In this document: piece after piece, positions 17,105-25,088 of the stretch
Layout of the letters: every line of letters begins with the position of its first letter
Numbering within the stretch: position 1 is the first letter of the stretch
Assembly (NCBI RefSeq): GCF_011602485.2
Contig: NZ_CP050022.2
Coordinates: 7,584,001 to 7,648,000 of the forward strand
DNA from: Bradyrhizobium sp. 1(2017)
Lineage (GTDB): Bacteria; Pseudomonadota; Alphaproteobacteria; Rhizobiales; Xanthobacteraceae
Direction of reading: 5' to 3'
Length of the DNA stretch: 64,000 nt
Position numbers and translations under genes: made by a program
The notes under the pieces: generated by a model
Seen by the model: the letters and a program-made list of their open reading frames with translations, nothing else
Told to the model about the DNA's origin: nothing
The model's database searches: none

Positions 17105-19174
17105 ATGACCGTCGACGACAAGCCTACGCTCAGTGCTCCCGACGACGATCCCTGGCTCTGGCTGGAAGAGATCGACGGCACGCAGGCGCTCGATTTCGTG
17201 ACGCGGCAGAATCAACTGACGCTCACGGCGTTCGGCGGCGCGGCGTTCGCGCGCGACCGCGACATCCTCGCGGCGATCTACGATCGGCCCGACAACATTC
17301 CCTATGTCGGCCGGCGCGGCGATCACCTCTACAATCTCTGGAAGGATGCCGCGAACCCGCGCGGCCTGTGGCGGCGGACCACGCTGGAGGAATTCCGCAA
17401 GCCCGCGCCCGGCTGGGAGGTCGTGCTCGACATCGACGCGCTCGCGGCCAGCGAAGGCGAGGACTGGCTGCTGAACTGGGTGATCGCGCAGCCGGCCGAC
17501 GGACGTCGCGCGATCCTGTGCCTGTCACGCGGCGGCAGTGATGCCGTCACCATGCGCGAATTCGACATCGACACGCGAAGCTTCGTTTCGGACGGCTTCG
17601 TGCTGCCGGAGGCCAAGAGCAGCCTCGACTGGCTCGACCACGACACCGTGCTGCTGTCCAGCGCTCATGGCGAGGGCATGGCGACGAGCTCTGGCTACGC
17701 CAGGACCGTCAGGTTGTGGCGTCGCGGCCAACCGGCCGCGCAGGCTGATGTAATCTTCGAGACCTCCGCCGATCACATGAGAGTCTATGGCGGCGTCGAC
17801 CGCACAGGCGCGGCACCGCGTGCCTGGATCGTCGATCAGACCGACTTCTTCAACTTCGCGATCTGGCTCCGCGACGAAGCCGGCACGATGACCAAGCTCG
17901 ATCTGCCGACCGGCGTCTGGATGCAGGCGCATGGCGACTGGTTCGCGCTGAAGCTGCGCCACCCCTGGTCCCTTGCCGGACATACGCATGCCGCGGATAC
18001 CGTGCTCGGCATCTCGCTTTCGGCCTTCCTGTCGGGCAGCCGCGACTTCGCGGTGCTGTTCGAACCCGGCCCCCGGCGTGCGCTGCAGGGCCTGTTCTGG
18101 ACCGGCGGCAAGCTCGTCCTGCCGATTCTGGACGAGCTGCGGCCGCGCTTCGAGGTCTGCACGCCGTCGCCGTCCGGCTGGACTCGTGCGCCGCTTCATG
18201 GACTTCCCGGCATCGGCGTGGTTGACGTCTGGCCGCTCGACCAGGATGCGTCAGAGAGCAACGGCGATCTCCTCGCCAACGTACAGGACCCGCTGACGCC
18301 GCCCTCGATGTCGTTGATCCCGCATGGCATCGCAAGCCCGACCGTGCTGAAGCAGGCGCCGAGGACATTCACCGCCGACGGCCTCGTGGTGACGCAGCAC
18401 GAGGCCGTCTCTGTTGACGGCGAGCGCATTCCCTATGTCCAGACCGGCCCCGTCGGCGAGACCGGCGATGCGCCGGTCTACATGAGCGCCTATGGCGGCT
18501 TCGCCCATTCGGTGAAGCCCTATTACAACCCCTCGCTCGGCAAGCTGTGGCTGGAGCGCGGCGGCACCACGGTGCAGGCGAATTTACGCGGCGGAGGCGA
18601 GTTCGGCACGCGCTGGCACGATGCCGGCCGGCTCGCCGGCAAGAAGCTGTCGCACGACGATTTCGCCGCGGTCGCGGCCGATCTCGTTCGCCGCGGCGTG
18701 ACGAGCGCGAAGCGCATCGCCGCGCAGGGTGGATCGAACGGCGGCATCCTCATCACCAACATGCTGGTGCGCTATCCCGAGCGGTTCGGCGCGCTGTTCT
18801 GCACCATCCCGCTGATCGACATGCGCCGCTACACGAAGCTGCTCGCCGGCGCGAGCTGGATCGCGGAATATGGCGACCCCGACAAGGCCGAGGAATGGGC
18901 GTGGCTGCAGACTTATTCGGCCTATCACAATGTGAAAGCCGGCCAGTCCTATCCGCCGATCCTGATCGCCACCACGCGGCGCGACGACCGCGTTCATCCC
19001 GGCCACGCGCGCAAGATGGCCGCCAAGCTCCAGGCGATGGGCTATGAGGCCTGGTTCTACGAGCCGGAAGCCGGTGGCCACGGCTACGGCAAGGACAACA
19101 AGGAGCGCGCCGGTTTCGAGGTGCTGGGCTATCGGTTCCTGAAGGACAGGATCGGGTGGCGGGATGAAGGTTAG
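17105..19174 (+). CDS. Prolyl oligopeptidase-family (S9) serine peptidase
   Basis: The 689-residue protein opens with DDPWLWLEEIDG, the usual start of the S9A beta-propeller. The C-terminal alpha/beta hydrolase domain has the nucleophile Ser544 in GGSNGG, the acid at Asp627/628 in RRDDRVHPGH and His659 in GGHGYG. There is no signal peptide, so it is probably cytoplasmic. It should cut short peptides, often after Pro, or similar small substrates. GGAG lies eight bases before the ATG. It stands alone, convergent with the methyltransferase gene. Confidence 0.92.
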   Translation: MTVDDKPTLSAPDDDPWLWLEEIDGTQALDFVTRQNQLTLTAFGGAAFARDRDILAAIYDRPDNIPYVGRRGDHLYNLWKDAANPRGLWRRTTLEEFRKPAPGWEVVLDIDALAASEGEDWLLNWVIAQPADGRRAILCLSRGGSDAVTMREFDIDTRSFVSDGFVLPEAKSSLDWLDHDTVLLSSAHGEGMATSSGYARTVRLWRRGQPAAQADVIFETSADHMRVYGGVDRTGAAPRAWIVDQTDFFNFAIWLRDEAGTMTKLDLPTGVWMQAHGDWFALKLRHPWSLAGHTHAADTVLGISLSAFLSGSRDFAVLFEPGPRRALQGLFWTGGKLVLPILDELRPRFEVCTPSPSGWTRAPLHGLPGIGVVDVWPLDQDASESNGDLLANVQDPLTPPSMSLIPHGIASPTVLKQAPRTFTADGLVVTQHEAVSVDGERIPYVQTGPVGETGDAPVYMSAYGGFAHSVKPYYNPSLGKLWLERGGTTVQANLRGGGEFGTRWHDAGRLAGKKLSHDDFAAVAADLVRRGVTSAKRIAAQGGSNGGILITNMLVRYPERFGALFCTIPLIDMRRYTKLLAGASWIAEYGDPDKAEEWAWLQTYSAYHNVKAGQSYPPILIATTRRDDRVHPGHARKMAAKLQAMGYEAWFYEPEAGGHGYGKDNKERAGFEVLGYRFLKDRIGWRDEG

Positions 19175-19199
19175 CATTCGGGCGCTGACGCTTGCGCCT

Positions 19200-19285
19200 C
19201 GTCATGGCCGGGCTTGACCCGGCCATCCACGTCTTACCTTGCCGCACGAAGAACGTGGATGCCCGGGACAAGCCCGGGCATGACG
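19200..19285. repeat. Family-D intergenic repeat, copy 2
   Basis: The arms are CGTCATGGCCGGGCTTGACC and GACAAGCCCGGGCATGACG, with GGCCATCCACGTCTT and AAGAACGTGGATGCC between them. It fills the gap between the convergent S9 peptidase and methyltransferase genes. Confidence 0.78.
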
Positions 19286-19290
19286 ACCGA

Positions 19291-19962
19291 CTAGCGCGAA
19301 AACACCAAAGTCAGATTGTTTGCGGGCATGTCGATCGTATCGACCAGCCGAAGGTGTGCGCCTTGCGCCAGCGTCTCGACGTCGGCGATGTCGCGCACGC
19401 CCCATTCGGGATTGCCTTCGCGCAAGGACGTATCGAACACGGCATTGCTGAGCGCCGTGTGCTTGCCGGCGCGCTTGAAGGGGCCGTAGAGGAACAGCTT
19501 GCCCTCGGCACGCAAGTAACGGCCGGCACCGGCGAACAGGCCCTCGGCCACGCTCCATGGCGCGATGTGGATGACGTTGGCGCAGAACACGGCGGCAAGA
19601 CTGGTTGGCCCCTGCCCGCTTCGCATCTCCGGACACCAATCGGGATCGGTCAGATCGATCCGCAGCGGGCTGCGGACGTTGGGCAAGCCGGCATGAATCC
19701 GCCAGGCCTCGATGCTCTTGAGATGGCGCTGGTTGAGATCGCTCGGCCACCAGATCAGGTCGGGCGTGTGACGGGCGAAATGAACCACGTGCTGGCCGGT
19801 TCCGCTGCCGAGCTCCACCACGTTGCCGGTGCTGCCTGCGAGATGTTTTTCCAGCGCCGCCCAGATCGGCTCGTGATTGCGATGAAAGGCCGGCGCATCG
19901 AGCCGCCCATCCGGCTCCACCCGTCCGCCGTCCCTGCCAAATTCGACGACATAGTCAGCCAA
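19291..19962 (-). CDS. DUF938-family SAM-dependent methyltransferase
   Basis: I chose TTG 19962 as the start because AGGGGA lies eight bases upstream and the family begins at this point (ADYVVEFGRDGG). The longer frame to 20079 has no ribosome site. The 223-residue protein has the Rossmann motif VVELGSGTGQH for S-adenosylmethionine and the family region RNHEPIWAAL. DUF938 proteins are class I methyltransferases whose substrates are mostly unknown. The gene diverges from soxX, so a shared control region is possible, but a role in sulfur oxidation is only a guess. Confidence 0.85.
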   Translation of the reverse strand: MADYVVEFGRDGGRVEPDGRLDAPAFHRNHEPIWAALEKHLAGSTGNVVELGSGTGQHVVHFARHTPDLIWWPSDLNQRHLKSIEAWRIHAGLPNVRSPLRIDLTDPDWCPEMRSGQGPTSLAAVFCANVIHIAPWSVAEGLFAGAGRYLRAEGKLFLYGPFKRAGKHTALSNAVFDTSLREGNPEWGVRDIADVETLAQGAHLRLVDTIDMPANNLTLVFSR

Positions 19963-20189
19963 GTGAGGTCCCCTTGAAAAAACGAGAACGCGTTGAAAAC
20001 GGAATGGGCGCTTAAAACGCCCTGGAAAGAGCGGCCCGCGCCCATTGTCCTTATCGTTGGGGCCAAATCGACCGAACAAATAGGCTCATGAGTTGCAATG
20101 CGGAAGATATTAACGCCATTTTGCCCCGTGCATAGTCTCGATTGTCAGGCGATGCCCTTTGTGCTTTGGAACGCCTCAATTTCGCGATT

Positions 20190-20576
20190 GTGACCTTCGC
20201 CAAAACGCCTCGGAATGACGCCTTGACCGCCCTGTCCCGGACGCCCGTCCTGTTCCTCCTGCTCGCCATTGCCGCGGGCCTCGCCACCCCGGCGCGGGCG
20301 CAGTCCGCGGTGGCCGAAGGACGAAAGCTCGCCTTCGACCGCAGCAAAGGCAACTGCCTGACCTGCCATGTCATCAAGGGCGGCGACCTGCCGGGAACCA
20401 TCGGGCCGGAACTGAAGGACATGAAGGCCAGATATCCGGACCGCAACGAGCTGGCCGCGATCATCTTCGACGAGACCAAGCGCAATCCGCAGACCATGAT
20501 GCCGCCGTTCGGCCGGAACCGGATTTTGACCGAACAGGAGATCAGCGCGATCGTTGATTTCCTGGAAACGCTGTAG
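20190..20576 (+). CDS. soxX: Sulfur-oxidation cytochrome c, SoxX subunit
   Basis: The start is uncertain: GTG 20190 is used here, TTG 20223 would give a cleaner 27-residue signal peptide (ending ATPARAQ), and the frame is open from 20142. No choice has a strong ribosome site. After the signal come one haem c motif, CLTCH (Cys56, Cys59, His60), and the distal Met region MMPPFGRN, as in SoxX. With SoxA it forms the periplasmic SoxAX cytochrome, which couples thiosulfate oxidatively to the SoxY cysteine. soxY follows 25 bases downstream. Confidence 0.9.
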   Translation: MTFAKTPRNDALTALSRTPVLFLLLAIAAGLATPARAQSAVAEGRKLAFDRSKGNCLTCHVIKGGDLPGTIGPELKDMKARYPDRNELAAIIFDETKRNPQTMMPPFGRNRILTEQEISAIVDFLETL

Positions 20577-20601
20577 CGGCCGGCACGCCAGGAGATTTCC
20601 G

Positions 20602-21093
20602 ATGAACACGACCACCGGCCCTACCCCGACGCGGCGCCTGATCCTGCAGGGCGCGGCTTCTGTCGCGCTGATCGGCCTCGGCAACCTGCCATTCGCGGCC
20701 GGTCCGGCGCGCGCGGCGGCGAACGACAAATATCCGGAAGAGGCCTTCAAGCAGAAGAGCGAGGCCGACGCGATCAAGGCGCTCTATGGCAAGAGCGCCG
20801 AGCCCTCCGACAAGGTCAAGCTGGATGCGCCGGAGATCGCCGAGAACGGCGGCGTGGTGCCGGTCTCGGTGACGACGACGCTCGACAAGGTGACCTCGAT
20901 CTCGTTCTTCGTGGCCGAGAATCCGTTCGCGCTCGCCGCGTCCTATCAGATCGCTGACGGCACGGTCCCGGCCGTCGCCAACCGGCTGAAGATGGCCAAG
21001 ACCACAAAACTGGTCGCAATCGTCGAAGCCGATGGCAAGCTCTACAGCGCGACCAAGGAAGTGAAGGTCACCGTCGGCGGTTGCGGCGGTTAA
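20602..21093 (+). CDS. soxY: Sulfur-carrier protein SoxY
   Basis: The 163-residue protein has a twin-arginine signal (TRRLILQG, then a hydrophobic stretch ending AGPARA) and ends with the SoxY swinging arm VGGCGG, whose Cys161 carries the sulfur intermediate. The central region is the usual immunoglobulin-like fold with ENGGVVPVSV. GGAG precedes ATG 20602. SoxY pairs with SoxZ and crosses the membrane by the Tat route. It lies between soxX and soxZ (15-base gap). Confidence 0.96.
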   Translation: MNTTTGPTPTRRLILQGAASVALIGLGNLPFAAGPARAAANDKYPEEAFKQKSEADAIKALYGKSAEPSDKVKLDAPEIAENGGVVPVSVTTTLDKVTSISFFVAENPFALAASYQIADGTVPAVANRLKMAKTTKLVAIVEADGKLYSATKEVKVTVGGCGG

Positions 21094-21108
21094 GCGAGGC
21101 AGTTCGAC

Positions 21109-21420
21109 ATGGCATCCAGCATCCGCGTGCGCGCGACATCCAATGGCGACATCACTGAGGTGCAGGCGCTGATCCAGCACCCCATGGATACCGGCCTGGT
21201 CAAGAATCCCAGCGGCGAGCTGATCCCGGCGCACTACATCCGGGAGCTGAAATTCGAATGTAACGGTAAGGATGTCTTCGTCGCCGATTGGGGCACCGCG
21301 GTCTCCAAGGACCCCTACGTCAAGTTCAGCTTCAAGGGCGCCAAGAAGGGCGACGACCTCAAGATCTCGTGGACCGACAACAAGGGTGGCTCGGACACGA
21401 CCACTGCGAAGATCGCGTGA
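21109..21420 (+). CDS. soxZ: SoxZ, partner of SoxY
   Basis: The protein has 103 residues and no signal peptide, as expected, because SoxZ is exported together with the Tat-targeted SoxY. Family marks are IRVRATSNGDITEVQALIQHPM, of which the MxTG turn is characteristic, and the C-terminal WTDNKGG. It forms the SoxYZ carrier that shuttles sulfur between SoxAX and SoxB. Its stop overlaps the soxA start by one base (TGATG). Confidence 0.96.
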   Translation: MASSIRVRATSNGDITEVQALIQHPMDTGLVKNPSGELIPAHYIRELKFECNGKDVFVADWGTAVSKDPYVKFSFKGAKKGDDLKISWTDNKGGSDTTTAKIA

Positions 21421-22283
21421 TGAAGGCCCGCCTCTCCCTCCTGCTCGGATCCGTGAGCGCCGCGCTCGTCGCGTTCGTCCTCACCTCTCCGCACGTGGTC
21501 GCAGCCGACAAGGTCGATCCCGTTGCCGACGCCGAGGCGTTCCAGAATTTCTTCTTCCAGAAATTCCCGAACGTGAAGCACGAGGATTTCGTCAACGGTC
21601 CGTATTCGATGAACGAGGACATGAAGCGGCAGTGGCAGGAGAAAGAGGAATTCCCGCCCTACGAGTTCGCGCTCGATGCCGGCAAGGAGATGTTTTCGAC
21701 CCCGTTCAAGAACGGCAAGACCTATGCCGATTGCTTCCCGAACGGCGGCATCGGTATCCGTCAGAACTATCCCTATTTCGACGAGAACGAAGGCAAGGTC
21801 GTCACGCTGGAGCTCGCGCTCAACCGCTGCCGCGAGGCCAATGGCGAGGCGCCCTATTCCTACGTCAAGGACGAGATGGCCTCGCTCACCGCCTACATGG
21901 CGTTCACCTCGCGCGGCAAGCCGATGGACATCAGGATTCCCGACGATCCCCGCGCGCTGGCGGCGTTCGAGAACGGCAAGCGCTATTTCTACACCCGCCG
22001 CGGCCAGATGAACTTCTCCTGCGCGAGCTGCCATGTGCAGAGCCCGGGTGAGCGCATCCGCGCAGAAATCCTGGCGCCGGCGCTCGGCATCGTCAACGCG
22101 ATGCCGATCTACCGGTCGGAATGGAGCGGCATGGGCACGACCAGCCGACGCTTCGTCACCTGCAACAGCCAGACCCGCGCGGTTCCGCTGGAGCCGCAAT
22201 CGGACGAATATCGCGACGTCGAATACTTCCTGTCCTATGTCGCCAACGGCCTGCCGATCTCCGGGCCTGGAGCACGGCCATGA
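21420..22283 (+). CDS. soxA: SoxA, single-haem type
   Basis: The 287-residue protein has a signal peptide ending near HVVAAD. Only one haem motif is present: CASCH (Cys201, Cys204, His205). The active-site Cys248 (VTCNSQTR), which carries the persulfide in known SoxA proteins, is conserved. Where two-haem SoxA has its first haem, this protein has only single cysteines (YADCF, NRCRE), which may pair as a disulfide, as in the Starkeya enzyme. It starts on the soxZ stop and overlaps the next gene by four bases (ATGA), so translation is coupled. Confidence 0.95.
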   Translation: MKARLSLLLGSVSAALVAFVLTSPHVVAADKVDPVADAEAFQNFFFQKFPNVKHEDFVNGPYSMNEDMKRQWQEKEEFPPYEFALDAGKEMFSTPFKNGKTYADCFPNGGIGIRQNYPYFDENEGKVVTLELALNRCREANGEAPYSYVKDEMASLTAYMAFTSRGKPMDIRIPDDPRALAAFENGKRYFYTRRGQMNFSCASCHVQSPGERIRAEILAPALGIVNAMPIYRSEWSGMGTTSRRFVTCNSQTRAVPLEPQSDEYRDVEYFLSYVANGLPISGPGARP

Positions 22284-22588
22284 AGCGGACCGGTTTCCTC
22301 GCCATCTTGCTTGCGTCGACCATCACGATGCCGTCGGCACGCGCGGCAAACGAAGCGGACTACAAGGCGGCCTATGCCGCTGCGGAAGTTGCATCGAAGG
22401 AGGCCGCCGGGATGCGCAACCAGTGGACCGTCACCGTCTCGGCGCTGGTCGCCGCCAAGAAGGCGGCCGATGGTGGCGATTTCGACCGCGCGACCGCCGC
22501 CGCCAAGGAAGCCGAGGCGCTCGCAAAGGCTTCCATCTACCAGGCAACCTCCGAAAAAGAAGCCTGGAAGGCGATGGAAATCCGCTAG
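22280..22588 (+). CDS. soxK: SoxK-like SoxAX-binding protein (small, secreted, alanine-rich)
   Basis: ATG 22280 overlaps the soxA stop. The 102-residue protein has a signal peptide (about 1-22, ending PSARA) and then a charged, alanine-rich, mostly helical chain with AAKKAADGGDFDRATAAAKEAE and a closing KEAWKAM. Size, position after soxA and composition fit SoxK/SAXB, which binds SoxAX and stimulates it in green sulfur bacteria and Rhodopseudomonas. It has no cysteine or haem motif. The sequence family is short and biased, so the call rests partly on context. Confidence 0.72.
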   Translation: MKRTGFLAILLASTITMPSARAANEADYKAAYAAAEVASKEAAGMRNQWTVTVSALVAAKKAADGGDFDRATAAAKEAEALAKASIYQATSEKEAWKAMEIR

Positions 22589-22629
22589 ACTGGGCTGGCG
22601 CGCGCGTAGCTCACGCTCCAGATCATCCT

Positions 22630-22700
22630 TTGAGCACGATCTTGTCGGAAAGCAGCTGCACATTTTGCGCTAAGGCAGAGCTTCGGATCCGGATCATGCC
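22630..22700. repeat. Degenerate GATC-rich intergenic repeat between soxK and soxB
   Basis: The stretch TTTGAGCACGATCTTGTCGG ... CGGATCCGGATCATGCC looks like a diverged copy of a common alphaproteobacterial element (GAGCATGATCTTTTCGGAAA ... TTCCGGATCATGC). It lies in the 157-base gap within the sox cluster. The match is from memory and is imperfect. Confidence 0.45.
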
Positions 22701-22745
22701 TGTGGAACCGTTGCGTAGCCGAGAAAAGGCGCGGAGAATTTGAGG

Positions 22746-24497
22746 ATGGCCATCCGCCGCCGCGATTTCCTGAAGAGCGCAGGCCTTGCCGCCGCATCCC
22801 TCGGACTGCCGCGGCTCGCGCGCGGCGCCGACACCGCGAGCATCTATGACATCGAGCGCTTCGGCAATGCGCGCATCCTGCACATCACCGACACGCATGC
22901 GCAGCTCAATCCGGTCTATTTCCGCGAGCCCAGCGTCAATATCGGCATCGGCGAGATGGCGGGGCGACCGCCACATCTGGTCGGGCGGGCGTTCCTGGAG
23001 CGCTTCGGCATCCGGCCCGACAGCGCGGATGCCTATGCCTTCACCTGTGTCGAGTTCGAGAAATCCGCGGGCCGTTTCGGCAAGCTCGGCGGCTTTGCCC
23101 ATCTGAAAACGCTGATCGACCGCCTGCGCGCCGACGCCGGCGAAAAGCATTCGCTGCTCGTCGACGGCGGCGACCTCTGGCAGGGCACGGGACTCGCCAA
23201 CGCCACGCAGGGCCGCGACATGGTCGAGGTCGCCAATCTGCTCGGCATCGACGCGATGACCGGGCATTGGGAATTCACCTATGGCGAGCAGGCGCTGCGC
23301 GACAATCTCGAGCGCTTCAAGGGCGAGTTTCTGGCGCAGAACGTGTACCTGACCGAGGAGGCCGCATTCAACGACGCCCCCGCCTTCGACAAGGCCAGCG
23401 GCCGCGTGTTCAGACCGTCCATCATCAAAGAGCTCGGCGGACATCGCATCGCGATCGTGGGTCAGGCCTTCCCTTACGTGCCGATCGCGCATCCGAAGCG
23501 GTTCACGCCGGACTGGACCTTCGGCATCCGCGAAGAGGAGTTGCAGAAGCATGTCGATGCCCTGCGCGGCACGGACAAGGTCGATGCCGTCATCCTGCTG
23601 TCGCACAACGGCATGGATGTCGACCTCAAGCTCGCGAGCCGGGTCACCGGCATCGACGTCATCTTGGGCGGCCATACCCATGACGCCGTGCCGCAGCCGA
23701 TTCCGGTGAAGAACGCCGGCGGCACCACGCTCGTCACCAATGCCGGCTCCAACGGAAAATTTCTGGCCGTGCTCGACCTCGCGATCGGCAAGGGCAAGGT
23801 CAACGACATTCATTACCATCTCATGCCGGTCTTTTCCGAGCTGCTGAAGCCAGACCCTGTCATGGCCGAGTTGATCGGACGGCTGCGCGCGCCGCACGTG
23901 ACCGACTGGTCGGAGAAGATCGCAACGCCCGATCGCCTGCTCTACCGCCGCGGCAATTTTTCCGGCCCCGTCGACGAGCTGATTTGCACGGCGCTGCGCA
24001 ACGAGCTCGATGCCGAGATCGCATTGTCGCCGGGCTTCCGCTGGGGCGTCACCGCGCTGTCTGGGCAGGCGCTGACCATGGAGGATCTGCTCGCGGAAAC
24101 CGCGATCACCTATCCCGAGACCTATGTGCAGGAGATGACCGGCACACAGATCAAGGACGTGCTGGAAGACATCTGTGACAACCTCTTCAACGCCGACCCC
24201 TATTATCAGCAGGGGGGCGACATGGTGCGCGCCGGCGGCCTCAGCTACACCTGCACGCCGGAGGCCGCGATCGGCAAACGCATTTCCGAGCTGAAGCTCG
24301 GCAACGGCAAAACGCTCGGCGCCAATCACCGTTACAAGGTCGCAGGCTGGGCCTCGGTCAACGCTCAGCAGGGCGCGCCGGTGTGGGACGTGGTCGGCAA
24401 ATATCTGCGCTCGGGCCGGATGATGCCCGAACGGCTCGGCGCCGGCGTCACGCTGAAAGGCGTCGACGGCAATCCGGGCATTGCAGGACAGGGATGA
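22746..24497 (+). CDS. soxB: SoxB thiosulfohydrolase
   Basis: ATG 22746 gives a 583-residue protein; a TTG two codons earlier is less likely. It begins with a Tat signal (RRRDFLKS, then a hydrophobic run ending RLARGAD). The metallophosphatase-like core has the metal site around His46, Asp49 and His51 (HITDTHAQ), DGGDLWQG, HWEFTYG and GGHTHD, which bind manganese in known SoxB. A C-terminal 5'-nucleotidase-like domain follows. SoxB releases sulfate from SoxY-bound sulfonate in the periplasm. Its stop overlaps the next start by four bases. Confidence 0.96.
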   Translation: MAIRRRDFLKSAGLAAASLGLPRLARGADTASIYDIERFGNARILHITDTHAQLNPVYFREPSVNIGIGEMAGRPPHLVGRAFLERFGIRPDSADAYAFTCVEFEKSAGRFGKLGGFAHLKTLIDRLRADAGEKHSLLVDGGDLWQGTGLANATQGRDMVEVANLLGIDAMTGHWEFTYGEQALRDNLERFKGEFLAQNVYLTEEAAFNDAPAFDKASGRVFRPSIIKELGGHRIAIVGQAFPYVPIAHPKRFTPDWTFGIREEELQKHVDALRGTDKVDAVILLSHNGMDVDLKLASRVTGIDVILGGHTHDAVPQPIPVKNAGGTTLVTNAGSNGKFLAVLDLAIGKGKVNDIHYHLMPVFSELLKPDPVMAELIGRLRAPHVTDWSEKIATPDRLLYRRGNFSGPVDELICTALRNELDAEIALSPGFRWGVTALSGQALTMEDLLAETAITYPETYVQEMTGTQIKDVLEDICDNLFNADPYYQQGGDMVRAGGLSYTCTPEAAIGKRISELKLGNGKTLGANHRYKVAGWASVNAQQGAPVWDVVGKYLRSGRMMPERLGAGVTLKGVDGNPGIAGQG

Positions 24498-24952
24498 TGC
24501 GGTTGAGGATCACATCCGCGCTGCTGCTGACGCTGCTCGCCTGGACGGCGATGCCGTCGGCTCGTGCGCAGCAGGTGCCGCTCCAGGACAAGCCGTTTGC
24601 CGAGCACAAGGTCGTGCTGCAGCTCTCCGACGGCGATGCGAAGAAGCAGGCGCTGGTGCTCAGCGTCGCCAACAATCTGCTGAAGGCCTACGACCCCGAC
24701 AAGATCGCGATCGAGGTGGTGGCGTTCGGACCCGGCATCGACCTCTTGCTGTCCGGCAGCGAGCGGCAGAAGCAGGTCGAAAGCCTGATCGCACAGGGCG
24801 TGCGCTTCGACATCTGTCTCAACACCGTCGACACGATCGAGCGCGAGACCGGCAAGCGGCCGGGGTTCATCCCCGGCGCGACGCCGGTGCAGGTCGGGGT
24901 CGGGCAGATCCTGTTCCTGGCAGAGAATGGCTACACCTTGGTGCGGCCGTAA
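24494..24952 (+). CDS. Secreted DsrE-family protein in the sox operon
   Basis: ATG 24494 overlaps the soxB stop. The 152-residue protein has a signal peptide (about 1-25, ending PSARAQ) and then a DsrE/DsrF/YchN-like fold: HKVVLQLSDGDAKKQALVLS, a glycine-rich turn AFGPGIDLL and the strand-turn VRFDICLNTVD with one cysteine near the usual DsrE sulfur-carrying position. Typical DsrE proteins are cytoplasmic persulfide carriers; this one should be periplasmic. Its overlap with soxB implies a role with thiosulfate intermediates, perhaps as a carrier taking sulfane sulfur from SoxY. That role is inference. Confidence 0.8.
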   Translation: MMRLRITSALLLTLLAWTAMPSARAQQVPLQDKPFAEHKVVLQLSDGDAKKQALVLSVANNLLKAYDPDKIAIEVVAFGPGIDLLLSGSERQKQVESLIAQGVRFDICLNTVDTIERETGKRPGFIPGATPVQVGVGQILFLAENGYTLVRP

Positions 24953-24983
24953 CCTGGGTCGCGACGACGGCTTCGCCGGGGCA

Positions 24984-25075
24984 TGCAAAATAATATTCCC
25001 TATTTTGCCATCAACACAGTGAGTTGCTTCTCTTTTGAGTTCATTGCGTAGTAGAATTCCGGAAATTAACTCACC
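24984..25075 (+). promoter_or_regulatory. AT-rich control region before the persulfide dioxygenase gene
   Basis: Bases 24987-25006 form an inverted repeat, AAAATA/TATTTT, around ATATTCCC. Bases 25054-25067 hold a second near-palindrome centred on TTCCGGAA, about 22 bases before ATG 25089. Such sites suit a sulfide- or persulfide-responsive ArsR-type repressor (SqrR/BigR family), which often controls genes of this kind. No regulator gene is adjacent, so this is a proposal. Confidence 0.35.
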
Positions 25076-25088
25076 CCGGGTTCCAGCC

